Notes: generated by a model not told the origin, from the letters alone. A DNA stretch of 64,000 nucleotides from HGM04593 sp045612305 (GCA_045612305.1 JAZKYU010000051.1:1-64000); one strand, 5' to 3'. Shown: positions 1 to 6,972, counted from the stretch's first letter. Translations and numbers: made by a program.

Positions 1-1
1 G

Positions 2-484
2 AACGAGAACAGAACTGTCCTTATGGAGTGCATCAACTACTGTATAGCAAACAAGGTTAACTATATCCTACTGTCGGAGTTGAGTCGTTTAGGTCGTTCC
101 ACCTTACAAGTTTTGAAATCCCTTGAAATGTTGCACGAAGCAGGAGTATCTGTATATATCCAAAACCTCGGTATTTATACCCTGAACGCCACAGGAGAGG
201 CGAATCCAATCGCCAGCATAATGGTAACTGTTCTTGCTGAAATGGCGAATATCGAACGTTCTAACATCGTTTACAGACTCAATTCGGGGCGTGAGAGTTA
301 CATCGCCAATGGTGGCAAGTTAGGTCGCAAGAAAGGCAGTGTAAAAACCACAGAACAGAAGAAAGAGGAATACAAAGAGGTTATTTCATTCTTGAAGCGT
401 GGTTACTCTGTAAGAAACACAGCGACACTCGCAAATGTAAGCGTTAGCACAGTACAGAGGGTAAAGAGAGAGTTCTTAATTTAA
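2..484 (+). CDS. Serine recombinase (resolvase/invertase family), 5' part outside window
   Basis: The reading frame is open to the left edge of the window, and the first in-frame Met (23) falls inside the catalytic domain, so the N terminus with the nucleophilic serine is missing. The visible part has the ELSRLGRS motif of the resolvase catalytic domain at about residues 25-33, the long E helix region (AEMANIERSNIVYRLNSGRE) and a C-terminal helix-turn-helix (residues about 125-150). This is the small-resolvase layout rather than a large serine integrase. Such enzymes cut and rejoin DNA at short crossover sites in plasmids, transposons or invertible segments. It fits the accessory character of the first 3.5 kb. 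No partner site could be recognised. Confidence 0.85.
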   Translation, partial: NENRTVLMECINYCIANKVNYILLSELSRLGRSTLQVLKSLEMLHEAGVSVYIQNLGIYTLNATGEANPIASIMVTVLAEMANIERSNIVYRLNSGRESYIANGGKLGRKKGSVKTTEQKKEEYKEVISFLKRGYSVRNTATLANVSVSTVQRVKREFLI

Positions 485-500
485 GTGTTAAGAATAATTT

Positions 501-677
501 CTATAATGAATGTATCAACGCCAAGACCAAAGTCGATATCAAACCTATTATAATACAAGTTATACAACCAAACTTTTCCTCACTCTCTTTTTTAGCTTCA
601 TCTTCTACACCACAAAAGAAATACCAAATTGCAGCTGTAACCAAAGTGCCAACCACGATAAATATAAACAATTCCAT
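501..677 (-). CDS. Small two-helix membrane protein, 58 aa
   Basis: Short minus-strand frame starting at an ATG and ending at TAG. The protein begins MELFIFIVVGTLVTAAIWYF (first hydrophobic helix), continues with a short charged linker (EDEAKKESEEK) and ends with a second hydrophobic helix (TCIIIGLISTLVLALI). A helix-charged loop-helix pattern is unlikely by chance in AT-rich DNA. A perfect TACTTTTG box lies 26 bases upstream of the start on the same strand. Function unknown. It could be a toxin-like or regulatory micro-membrane protein, but nothing in the sequence proves that. It is convergent with the recombinase gene. Confidence 0.5.
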   Translation of the reverse strand: MELFIFIVVGTLVTAAIWYFFCGVEDEAKKESEEKFGCITCIIIGLISTLVLALIHSL

Positions 678-702
678 TTCCTACACCATAATGTTATTAA
701 TG

Positions 703-710
703 CAAAAGTA
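703..710 (-). promoter_or_regulatory. Bacteroidales -7 promoter box for the 58-aa protein
   Basis: On the minus strand the bases read TACTTTTG, a full match to the TAnnTTTG -7 consensus of Bacteroidota. The start codon follows at 677. A similar box on the other strand 33 bases away makes this a divergent promoter region. Confidence 0.5.
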
Positions 711-742
711 GTTTATTTAATTCATATAAATCATAAAATTAC

Positions 743-750
743 TATTTTTG
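743..750 (+). promoter_or_regulatory. Bacteroidales -7 promoter box for the gene at 783
   Basis: TATTTTTG matches TAnnTTTG and lies 33 bases upstream of the ATG at 783. Confidence 0.5.
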
Positions 751-782
751 CATTAACAGTTAAAAAGTAAATCATAATTGTT

Positions 783-1151
783 ATGAAAGTAGCAATATTC
801 ATAAATATAGATGATATGTCTATAACAGAAGAAATCATCGCAAACAAGCTTAGTAAAATGTTACATGGTGGAAGATTACATAAATCACCAGACAAAAGAT
901 GTTGCTGGATTGTGAATACAACATTTAGCGATGAATTCAAAAATAATTATACACAAAGTCATTGGAACTTTATAGGAGATAATATACATAAATTATTTGA
1001 TGTCCCTATTTATGTAAGTATATACGCAAATAACATTTCAGTTTATCCAAATTATCAAAAGAAAAATAAAACCGAAAGAGTAAGTAAAGTCAAAGAAACT
1101 CTATTTGATTTCTCTGGTGATGACATTAGTACAGACCCTAGATTTTGGTAA
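783..1151 (+). CDS. Hypothetical protein, 122 aa
   Basis: I do not recognise this protein. It is AT-rich, like its neighbours and unlike the core genes further right. No signal peptide or membrane segment is visible. It starts MKVAIFINIDDMSITEEII and reads like a small soluble alpha/beta protein with an aromatic, charged C terminus. A perfect -7 box stands 33 bases upstream, and a second small gene follows after 21 bases, so the two are probably transcribed together. Likely accessory cargo of a mobile segment. Confidence 0.65.
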   Translation: MKVAIFINIDDMSITEEIIANKLSKMLHGGRLHKSPDKRCCWIVNTTFSDEFKNNYTQSHWNFIGDNIHKLFDVPIYVSIYANNISVYPNYQKKNKTERVSKVKETLFDFSGDDISTDPRFW

Positions 1152-1172
1152 TAGTTATTCAATGGTAATATT

Positions 1173-1493
1173 ATGTTATACAAATATACACTTATGTTCG
1201 ACGAGCAAGAATTTGTTGCAGTCTGCCGTAAAACAGACTATGAGAACAACAACATTGGCGAGGATATATTTCTTGTATATAGAAACGAATGGGAAGATAT
1301 AGGCGAGTATTCCACAGAAGAAATTGATTTGCTTTTAACCAAGATAGAAAACAACACCATTGAATTATATCCAGCACCAAACAATGGAGTTGTCATTGTA
1401 AAATCTATACCTTATTCAAGAAAATCGGAATACATCGAATTACCCAAAATCTTTTTTTCGACACCAGTTCTTGACACCAGTTCGATGAATTAA
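1173..1493 (+). CDS. Hypothetical protein, 106 aa
   Basis: Acidic small protein starting MLYKYTLMFDEQEFVAV, with no signal peptide or membrane helix. It begins 21 bases after the preceding small gene on the same strand and is probably in the same transcript. No family recognised. The frame ends just before the repeat-rich intergenic stretch that starts near 1560. Confidence 0.65.
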   Translation: MLYKYTLMFDEQEFVAVCRKTDYENNNIGEDIFLVYRNEWEDIGEYSTEEIDLLLTKIENNTIELYPAPNNGVVIVKSIPYSRKSEYIELPKIFFSTPVLDTSSMN

Positions 1494-1570
1494 GGAGAAA
1501 ATCCCGTGTTAAAGTATTGATAATTAAGTTAAAATATTTAGCAATAATTTAACAGTTCTAGTCGAGTGGG

Positions 1571-1608
1571 AGTAACAAAAAAGAGCTTCGGATCTCTTTT
1601 TTGTTACT
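1571..1608. terminator. Extended terminator hairpin
   Basis: Perfect 15-base inverted repeat (AGTAACAAAAAAGAG and its complement) around an 8-base loop CTTCGGAT. The stem itself carries an A-run on one side and a T-run on the other, so it can act as an intrinsic terminator in both directions. It opens the repeat region. Confidence 0.65.
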
Positions 1609-1610
1609 AC

Positions 1611-1980
1611 TTCCGAAGCAATCACAAAGCTATAGTCGCGTGCTGCACAGGCGAAGCTTGTGCCACGCGGGATGCGGTCGCGTAGCGATTGTGATTGATT
1701 CAATGGGATGGCCCCGAAGGGGACAACTATTTTGCTACAAGAAAAAGAGAGCTTCGGCTCTCTTTTTTGTTACTCCTTCCGAAGCAATCACAAAGCTATA
1801 GGCGCGTGCAGCACAGGCGAAGTTTGTGCCACGCGGGATGCGGTCGCGTAGCGATTGTGATTGATTCAATGGGATGGCCCCGAAGGGGGCAACTATTTTA
1901 CAACAAGACTACAAATAGTCGCGTGCAGCACAGGCGAAGTTTGTGCCACGCGGGATGCGGTCGCGTAGCGATTGTGATTG
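1611..1980. repeat. Three-copy GC-rich intergenic repeat
   Basis: Copy A spans about 1611-1725, copy B about 1777-1897 (offset 166), and the shorter copy C about 1911-1980 (offset 117 from B). Each holds CAATCACAA near the left, an imperfect hairpin GCGTG..GCACA / TGTGC..CACGC, the string GGGATGCGGTCGCGTAGCG, and TGTGATTG at the right, so CAATCACA/TGTGATTG forms the outer inverted repeat. A and B also carry GGCCCCGAAGGGG. Open frames over this stretch are artefacts of the repeat. No gene is seen. The element is far richer in G+C than its flanks. Confidence 0.8.
1742..1767 (+). terminator. Terminator-like hairpin between repeat copies A and B
   Basis: AAAAAGAGAGC pairs with GCTCTCTTTTT around a TTCG tetraloop. 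It is a shorter relative of the hairpin at 1571-1608 and stands at the equivalent place in front of copy B. Confidence 0.55.
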
Positions 1981-2030
1981 CGTCAATTATTTTGCTTACA
2001 AAATGATAGAAAACGTACATGAGTAACAGT

Positions 2031-2065
2031 CACACGTTGCACGGCTAAAAGTCGTGCAACGTGTG
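2031..2065. repeat. Long perfect hairpin
   Basis: CACACGTTGCACG pairs with CGTGCAACGTGTG around a 9-base loop. No T-run follows, so it is not a clear terminator. It could be an operator, a recombination site or part of the neighbouring repeat family. Confidence 0.5.
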
Positions 2066-2149
2066 GGATACGTTTATCGAAGATAACATGGACGTTTTCA
2101 ATGGGAGAGCTGCAAAGCGACTAAGCGAGAGTAAAAATTCTCGGTTAAT

Positions 2150-2180
2150 TTTGTTTTTTATATACTTTATCATATCTTCG
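2150..2180 (+). promoter_or_regulatory. Promoter of the candidate small RNA
   Basis: A TTTG element at 2150-2153 is followed after 19 bases by TATCTTCG (2173-2180), one mismatch from TAnnTTTG. Spacing fits the -33/-7 layout of Bacteroidota. Transcription would begin near 2187. Confidence 0.5.
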
Positions 2181-2186
2181 CATTGT

Positions 2187-2372
2187 AGTCGGGCAACCGA
2201 ATACAGACATTTGAAACAATTTGCTCAATCGCTCTCGAATCACCACCTCGAAATAGAAACGAGCAAAAGAATATACAATTGGGTTTGTACCATACAGGTG
2301 CAGACTGAACCATTGTATATTCGGCTTGTGGTGAGCCTGAGAGCGTTGGCGAAAGTCTGCGCTTTTCTTTTT
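2187..2372 (+). ncRNA. Candidate structured small RNA, about 185 nt
   Basis: No credible protein frame is present, but the strand folds into nested stems that can coexist. CAGAC 2204-2208 pairs with 2355-2359. CAA/CGCTCTC 2226-2236 pairs with GAGAGCG/TTG 2339-2348. TCACCAC 2240-2246 pairs with GTGGTGA 2328-2334. GAATATACAAT 2269-2279 pairs with ATTGTATATTC 2312-2322. An apical TGTACC/GGTGCA stem lies at 2286-2302 and a side hairpin CTCG/CGAG at 2247-2263. At the 3' end a stem (2343-2362, GAAA loop) followed by TTTTCTTTTT makes an intrinsic terminator. A promoter lies upstream. The rod shape and length recall 6S RNA, but no family is recognised by sequence. Confidence 0.5.
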
Positions 2373-2419
2373 ATAGTTAAGCGTGGGAAATAAAAAACAA
2401 CTTATGTTTAACTATAAAA
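2369..2419. repeat. 12-bp inverted repeat before the lipoprotein gene
   Basis: TTTTATAGTTAA (2369-2380) and TTAACTATAAAA (2408-2419) are perfect complements separated by 27 bases. The right arm ends 9 bases before the lipoprotein start codon, so the pair could be a protein operator or fold in the 5' leader. Confidence 0.45.
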
Positions 2420-2428
2420 TTTATTATT

Positions 2429-2842
2429 ATGAAAAAGTTTATTTGTATTTTTATTTTACTATTAGCAGTCATTGGTTGTGTTAACAGCACAACAGACAAA
2501 GCGGACAACACATACAATTATGAAAGGGAACCCGAATATAAAGGAAATGACAGAATGATCACATATTATGTAATTGGCGGTATGAATGCTTTCTACAAAG
2601 CAATTAATGCAGGAGCTGGAGAGGATCCTCAATACACTACTGACGACCTTATAGAGAGTTCAAAATTACTAGTGACAGAAGGTGGAATAATAAAAGAGAT
2701 AGAAATTGGCCAATGGTATAAAGTTGATAATTATTACATTCGTACGGCATGTGAAGGCTGGAAAAGAATTATAATTAAATACACTGATAAATTGTATGGA
2801 AAACGAGAATTTGAAATATACCTTCCTGAACATTGTTTATAA
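2429..2842 (+). CDS. Putative lipoprotein, 137 aa
   Basis: The N terminus has a lysine pair, a hydrophobic stretch and a lipobox-like LAVIGC (Cys at about residue 17), so signal peptidase II cleavage and lipid anchoring are expected. The mature part is about 120 residues, with aromatic and charged residues in a likely beta-rich fold. No family recognised. An inverted repeat lies directly upstream. Base composition is AT-rich like the other small genes of this end of the window. Confidence 0.7.
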   Translation: MKKFICIFILLLAVIGCVNSTTDKADNTYNYEREPEYKGNDRMITYYVIGGMNAFYKAINAGAGEDPQYTTDDLIESSKLLVTEGGIIKEIEIGQWYKVDNYYIRTACEGWKRIIIKYTDKLYGKREFEIYLPEHCL

Positions 2843-2950
2843 AATTACAACTAGCATTCCATAAAACAAGTTCTCGCTGAATTATGGGCAAAATTTTGCG
2901 TTAGCTACTAAAAAGAAAAACAAACAAAACAACTACAAAACTCAAAGACT

Positions 2951-3481
2951 ATGAATGCAAAAGTACAAGAGTTCATCAACAAGATGATAGAGGAGCAAAA
3001 AACAAAGGAGTTAAAACAAAGAGAAGAACACCTTATTTCACTTGGGTTAATAGATGAAGAAAAGACTAAACGTGGAATAGTATATCTAGATAATTGGGAC
3101 GGTACAAGAGGTTGGAAATTTGATAATGAGAAAAACAAGTACTACAAGGAGGATTATGTACCAGCAGCTATGGAAGTAACCGATGAAGAATACGAGGAAA
3201 TACTTAAATATGCTCCAGTTACAACAAAAAAACAAGAAGAAACAGTTGCACAAAAAGGAGTGGCCAATACTATTAAAACTGTTGCTATAATTTTTGCAAT
3301 TATAAACACAATTGACATACTAGTATTAGTCTTTGGAACAGAATGGAGCGAGTTGACAAATTATTATAGTTCTCAAGTAACAGGTATGATTGTTGCCCGA
3401 TGCACATACTTTCTTATTATTCCTATAATAATTGGCTTATCCAAAATTGTAGCTGCGGCTGAAAAATATCTGCAAAAATAA
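2951..3481 (+). CDS. Hypothetical membrane protein, 176 aa
   Basis: Residues 1-100 are soluble and rich in Glu and Lys, with a predicted coiled stretch near the start (KMIEEQKTKELKQREEHL). Two hydrophobic helices follow, at about 107-127 (TVAIIFAIINTIDILVLVFG) and 145-167. The soluble part is therefore probably held on one face of the inner membrane. No domain recognised. Last gene of the AT-rich accessory segment; a strong terminator stands about 100 bases downstream. Confidence 0.65.
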   Translation: MNAKVQEFINKMIEEQKTKELKQREEHLISLGLIDEEKTKRGIVYLDNWDGTRGWKFDNEKNKYYKEDYVPAAMEVTDEEYEEILKYAPVTTKKQEETVAQKGVANTIKTVAIIFAIINTIDILVLVFGTEWSELTNYYSSQVTGMIVARCTYFLIIPIIIGLSKIVAAAEKYLQK

Positions 3482-3578
3482 CCCTTTCCACCCCTATAGG
3501 TAACAAAAACTCATTATCAATAAAGAGGGGAGCAATCTTTACTCCCTAGCCTATGTAGCACATAAAAAGCGCACACCA

Positions 3579-3602
3579 CAAGCCGCCCTGCGGGGCGGCT
3601 TG
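3579..3602 (+). terminator. Intrinsic terminator after the membrane protein
   Basis: CAAGCCGCCC pairs with GGGCGGCTTG around a TGCG loop, followed by TTTCTTTT. It marks the right edge of the accessory segment. Confidence 0.75.
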
Positions 3603-3622
3603 TTTCTTTTAAGCGTTTTGAT

Positions 3623-3630
3623 TATTTTTG
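3623..3630 (+). promoter_or_regulatory. -7 promoter box of lrgAB
   Basis: TATTTTTG matches TAnnTTTG, 41 bases before the lrgA ATG at 3671. Confidence 0.5.
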
Positions 3631-3670
3631 CAAGCCAAAGAGGTTTTTGCAACAAAAACAAAGAAAAAGG

Positions 3671-4036
3671 ATGAAATATATAATACAATTCGAAATAATA
3701 CTTGCAATATCGCTCATAGGGGAGATACTTAATTGGGCGATACCCCTGCCCATACCTGCAAGCATATACGGCATGGTTATTTTGTTTACCGCGCTATGCA
3801 CGGGGCTTGTAAAGCTGTCGGCAGTGAAGGAAACGGGCAAGTTTCTCATATTCCTTATGCCGTTGATGTTTATTGCTCCTGCGGTGGGGCTTATAGACAG
3901 CTGGGTGCAGATGAAGAGTTTTCTTGTTGCCACTGTTGCTATTATTTTTGTGAGCACTATAGTGGTTATGGCGGCGGCGGGGCACGTGACACAATTTATT
4001 ATGAACAAACGCGGGAAGGAGGGGAAGAAAGGATGA
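3671..4036 (+). CDS. lrgA: CidA/LrgA family holin-like membrane protein
   Basis: About 121 aa with four hydrophobic segments. The signature of the family is seen in IPLPIPASIYGMVILF, where LrgA/CidA proteins carry (P)xPGxxxGMxLLF. LrgA proteins sit in the inner membrane and, with LrgB, act in murein hydrolase control or in export of small metabolites such as pyruvate. I chose ATG 3671 with AAAGG just upstream rather than the in-frame TTG at 3647. The stop overlaps the lrgB start in ATGA, so the two are translationally coupled. Confidence 0.85.
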   Translation: MKYIIQFEIILAISLIGEILNWAIPLPIPASIYGMVILFTALCTGLVKLSAVKETGKFLIFLMPLMFIAPAVGLIDSWVQMKSFLVATVAIIFVSTIVVMAAAGHVTQFIMNKRGKEGKKG

Positions 4037-4725
4037 TTGAGATGATAAAAGAGTCGCTCTTTTTTGGCGTTGCAGTGAGCGTGGGAGCGTTTATCGTGGG
4101 TGTTTATTTGAAGAAGAGGTTTAAGCTTTTTCTCTTTAACCCTGTGCTCATAGCTATAGTGTCGACTATAGCAACGTTGCTGTTGCTCGACATAGATTAC
4201 ACAACATACAACAACGGTGCAAAATACATAACCTACCTGCTCACCCCGGCTACGGTGGCGCTTGCGATACCCTTGTATGAGCAAGTTACGCTGCTAAAGA
4301 GAAACCTTGCCGCCATACTGGCGGGCATAGCGTCGGGGGTATTTGCAAGTTTTTTCTCTATATTTGCTATGGCGCTTCTTTTTGCGCTCGACCACACACA
4401 GTATGTCACCTTGCTGCCTAAATCTATAACCACAGCCATAGGTATAGGCCTTGCCGAGGAGCTTCACGGGTATGTTGCCATAACGGTGTCGGCAATTATC
4501 ATTACAGGACTGTTTGGTAACATCGCAGGCGAGCGTTTGTGTCGCTTGCTGGGCATAAAGCACCCTGTGGCAAAGGGAATAGCTATAGGCACAGCCACAC
4601 ACGTTATGGGCACAGCGCGCGCTATGGAGATGGGGCAAGTTGAGGGGGCTATGAGCAGCCTCTCGGTTGCCGTGGCAGGAGCTATGACTGTGGGAGCTGC
4701 CATATTCTTTGAGAATTTAATATAA
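4033..4725 (+). CDS. lrgB: LrgB/CidB family membrane protein
   Basis: A 230-aa polytopic protein starting MIEMIKESLFFGVAVSVGA. LrgB hallmarks are visible: the long hydrophobic core, LLTPATVALAIPLYEQ near residue 75, KSITTAIGIGLAEELHG near residue 130, and the glycine-rich C-terminal part with GTATHVMGTARAMEMG. The start overlaps the lrgA stop by ATGA, which decides it over upstream in-frame starts inside lrgA. Works with LrgA in the inner membrane. Confidence 0.9.
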   Translation: MIEMIKESLFFGVAVSVGAFIVGVYLKKRFKLFLFNPVLIAIVSTIATLLLLDIDYTTYNNGAKYITYLLTPATVALAIPLYEQVTLLKRNLAAILAGIASGVFASFFSIFAMALLFALDHTQYVTLLPKSITTAIGIGLAEELHGYVAITVSAIIITGLFGNIAGERLCRLLGIKHPVAKGIAIGTATHVMGTARAMEMGQVEGAMSSLSVAVAGAMTVGAAIFFENLI

Positions 4726-4807
4726 AATAAAGGAATAAAGGAGGGTCGCTTTTGCATAAATAAAAGATTATTCATAACTTAGCGCTCCGTAAAACAAACC
4801 CTTAACT

Positions 4808-5230
4808 ATGATTATTGCAGTAGATTTCGACGGCACAATAGTGGAACATTGCTACCCCGAGATTGGGAAAGAGGTGCCCTTTGCAACAACAACACTAAAG
4901 ATGCTCATTAAAGAGCGTCACCAGCTCATTTTGTGGACAGTGCGCCGCGGCGAACTTTTACAAGAGGCTGTAGACTGGTGCAAGGAGCGCGGTGTGGAAT
5001 TTTATGCTGTAAACAAGAACTTTCCCGAAGAGCAGGTGGACAACGATGGTGGCTACTGCAAAGTTAACGCCGAACTTTTTATCGACGACCGCAACCTGGG
5101 AGGCTTGCCCGACTGGGGTAAAATATACCAGATGATAACCGAAAACAAAACCTGGGACGAGGTGTGCAACGGAAGCGAGGATGAGCGCTCCTTGCCAAAG
5201 AAAAAGAAGAAACGCTGGTTTTGTTGGTGA
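4808..5230 (+). CDS. HAD-superfamily hydrolase, small
   Basis: A 140-aa protein with HAD motif I at the N terminus (AVDFDGTIV, nucleophile Asp) and motif IV late in the chain (LFIDDRNLGG). The middle WTVRR gives the motif II position. There is no room for a large cap domain, so the substrate is probably a small or polymeric phosphate ester. This is the compact Bacteroidales HAD type usually annotated only as hydrolase. The C terminus is a lysine cluster (PKKKKKRW). It stands alone between lrgAB and the threonine leader and is followed by its own terminator. Confidence 0.8.
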   Translation: MIIAVDFDGTIVEHCYPEIGKEVPFATTTLKMLIKERHQLILWTVRRGELLQEAVDWCKERGVEFYAVNKNFPEEQVDNDGGYCKVNAELFIDDRNLGGLPDWGKIYQMITENKTWDEVCNGSEDERSLPKKKKKRWFCW

Positions 5231-5240
5231 ACAAGAAATA

Positions 5241-5270
5241 GATAAACAGCCCCTTAGAGGGCTGTTTATC
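5241..5270 (+). terminator. Hairpin terminator after the HAD gene
   Basis: GATAAACAGCCC pairs perfectly with GGGCTGTTTATC around a 6-base loop, 10 bases after the stop codon. Confidence 0.7.
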
Positions 5271-5357
5271 TGCATAAAAGCACCTTGTTATGGACTATTT
5301 AGTGGTGCAAAAGAGGAAAAATAAAAAAAATATGTAAAAAAAGAGCTACAAATGTTG

Positions 5358-5384
5358 TTTGCAATGTTTTTCTCACTATATTTG
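5358..5384 (+). promoter_or_regulatory. Promoter of the threonine operon
   Basis: TATATTTG at 5377-5384 is a perfect TAnnTTTG -7 box, with TTTG at 5358-5361 as a possible -33 element. Transcription should begin near 5391. A GGCGC/GCGCC stem lies at the start of the leader transcript. Confidence 0.6.
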
Positions 5385-5447
5385 CGGAAAGGCGCGAGGG
5401 TTTTTGCTTCGTGCGCCAAAAAGCAGAAAACAAACTGCAACATACAA

Positions 5448-5555
5448 ATGAACGAATACTATCTATACACAACAACGTCCCGAGGTACCACCGTAGGCTT
5501 CACTACCGGCGGCACTCATTGTTGTACATCTACCGGTACTACCCTTAGGGGGTAG
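5448..5555 (+). CDS. Threonine-rich leader peptide of the apgM-thrC operon
   Basis: A 35-residue peptide starting MNEYYLYTTTSRGTTVGF in which residues 8, 9, 10, 14, 15, 19, 20, 23, 27, 29, 31 and 32 are threonine (12 of 35). It lies between the promoter and the genes for the last steps of threonine synthesis. This is the arrangement of ribosome-mediated attenuation: low Thr-tRNA stalls the ribosome in the peptide and changes folding of the downstream RNA. The longer in-frame version starting at 5352 is excluded because it begins upstream of the promoter. A hairpin with U-runs follows at 5648. The role is inferred from composition and position. Confidence 0.75.
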   Translation: MNEYYLYTTTSRGTTVGFTTGGTHCCTSTGTTLRG

Positions 5556-5647
5556 GGATAGTATTTTTGTTTCTGCGTGAAACATTTTTTCAGCAACATT
5601 TTCACTAAAAGACGACAAGCAACCAAAAAGGTTGGTCGCACAAACAA

Positions 5648-5691
5648 TGAAATTCATTCTTAATGAGTTTCAAGGTTTTTAAGATTTTTTT
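5648..5691 (+). terminator. Putative attenuator hairpin of the threonine operon
   Basis: TGAAATTCATT (5648-5658) pairs with AATGAGTTTCA (5662-5672) around CTT, then come T5 and T7 runs. An upstream segment TGAAACATT (5578-5586) can pair with the right arm instead (GTTTCA 5667-5672 plus AAT 5662-5664), which would be the antiterminator. The stem is AT-rich, so strength is uncertain. Confidence 0.5.
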
Positions 5692-5739
5692 AAAAGGGAA
5701 GTTTTTAAAGCTTTCCCGGTAGAACAAAGAGCAATATAT

Positions 5740-6951
5740 ATGAAACATATAATAATATTGGGAGATGGAATGGCCGACTGGCCTGTTGAGGAACTAGGAG
5801 GAAAAACTTTATTACAAGCAGCCCACACGCCCTATATGGACAAGCTGGCAAAGATGGGACGATGTGGAAAGCTAGTAACCGTGGCACCCGGTTTTCACCC
5901 CGGCAGCGAGGTGGCAAATATGTCGGTACTGGGTTACGACCTGCCCAAGGTGTACGAAGGCCGTGGCCCGCTTGAGGCTGCGAGCATAGGTGTGGAGCTT
6001 GCACCCGGAGAGCTTGCAATGCGTTGTAACATCGTGTGCATAGAGGGCGACACACTCAAAAACCACTCATCGGGGCACATAACCACCGAAGAGGCCGACA
6101 TCTTGGTTAAATATCTGCAAGAAAAGCTTGGCGACGAACGCGTGCGTTTCCACACAGGCGTGCAATATCGCCACCTGCTCGTTATAAAAGGCGGCGACAA
6201 ACGCATAAGCTGCACCCCACCCCACGACATACCGGGAAAAGAGTTCCGCCCCTTCCTTGTGAAGGCCGATGTGCCCGAAGCCGAGGAGACTGCACAACTC
6301 ATAAACGAGCTTATATTTAAGTCGCAAGAGTTGCTCAAAGAGCACCCTCTTAACAAGAAACGCGCAAGCGAGGGCAAGGACCCCGCAAACAGCATATGGC
6401 CTTGGGGTGGCGGTTACCGCCCACAGATGGAGCTGCTGGGCAACAAGTTCCCCCAGATAAAAAGCGGCTCTGTAATATCGGCTGTAGACCTCATACGCGG
6501 TATAGGACACTATGCCGGGCTCAAAGTTCTGGAAGTTGAGGGCGCAACAGGCCTCTACGACACAAATTACGAGAACAAGGCTAACGCCCTGCTCGATGCG
6601 CTGAAGCACGACGACTTTGTGTACCTGCACATAGAGGCCAGCGACGAAGCCGGCCACGAGGGCGACATAGCACTAAAAATAAAAACCATAGAAAACCTCG
6701 ACAGCCGCGCCGTGGGCCCCATATACGAGGCAGTGAAGGAGTGGAACGAGCCTGTAGCCATAGCCGTGCTGCCCGACCACCCCACCCCCTGCAAATACCG
6801 CACACACACAGCCGAGCCTGTGCCCTTCCTCGTGTGGTACCCGGGCATCACCCCCGACAGCGTGCAAACCTTTGACGAGGTTGCCGCAGCCGACGGAAGC
6901 TACGGACTTATGAAAGAAGATGAATTTATAAATGCTTTTATGCAAGAATAA
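5740..6951 (+). CDS. apgM: ApgM-type phosphoglycerate mutase family protein, likely homoserine kinase
   Basis: A 403-aa protein of the archaeal-type cofactor-independent phosphoglycerate mutase family in the alkaline phosphatase superfamily. It opens with ILGDGMADWP (metal-binding Asp), has GSEVANMSVLGYD with the catalytic Ser near residue 62, and the late metal-site strings IEASDEAGHEGD and LPDHPTPC. In Bacteroidales this family sits in threonine operons, and the Bacteroides member has been assigned as homoserine kinase (an alternative ThrB). Its place between a Thr-rich leader and thrC supports that. thrA/hom is not next to it here. The start follows the leader region by about 180 bases, and thrC begins 21 bases after the stop. 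Confidence 0.85.
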   Translation: MKHIIILGDGMADWPVEELGGKTLLQAAHTPYMDKLAKMGRCGKLVTVAPGFHPGSEVANMSVLGYDLPKVYEGRGPLEAASIGVELAPGELAMRCNIVCIEGDTLKNHSSGHITTEEADILVKYLQEKLGDERVRFHTGVQYRHLLVIKGGDKRISCTPPHDIPGKEFRPFLVKADVPEAEETAQLINELIFKSQELLKEHPLNKKRASEGKDPANSIWPWGGGYRPQMELLGNKFPQIKSGSVISAVDLIRGIGHYAGLKVLEVEGATGLYDTNYENKANALLDALKHDDFVYLHIEASDEAGHEGDIALKIKTIENLDSRAVGPIYEAVKEWNEPVAIAVLPDHPTPCKYRTHTAEPVPFLVWYPGITPDSVQTFDEVAAADGSYGLMKEDEFINAFMQE

Positions 6952-6972
6952 ACATATAACAGCAGAAACACT

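Noticed and set aside
510..770. 86-codon plus-strand frame
   Set aside because: It is antisense to the better supported 58-aa membrane protein, crosses both promoter boxes and has low-complexity composition.
1601..2006. Open frames of 66 and 103 codons in the repeat region
   Set aside because: They translate the GC-rich intergenic repeat in the same frame, so the internally repeated peptide is a by-product of the DNA repeat.
2187..2372. Retron msr-msd RNA
   Set aside because: No reverse transcriptase gene lies nearby and the priming-guanosine arrangement was not seen.
2061..2393. 110-codon open frame on the plus strand
   Set aside because: It begins with GTG inside a hairpin, has no recognisable domain and runs through the strongly folded region that is better explained as a small RNA.
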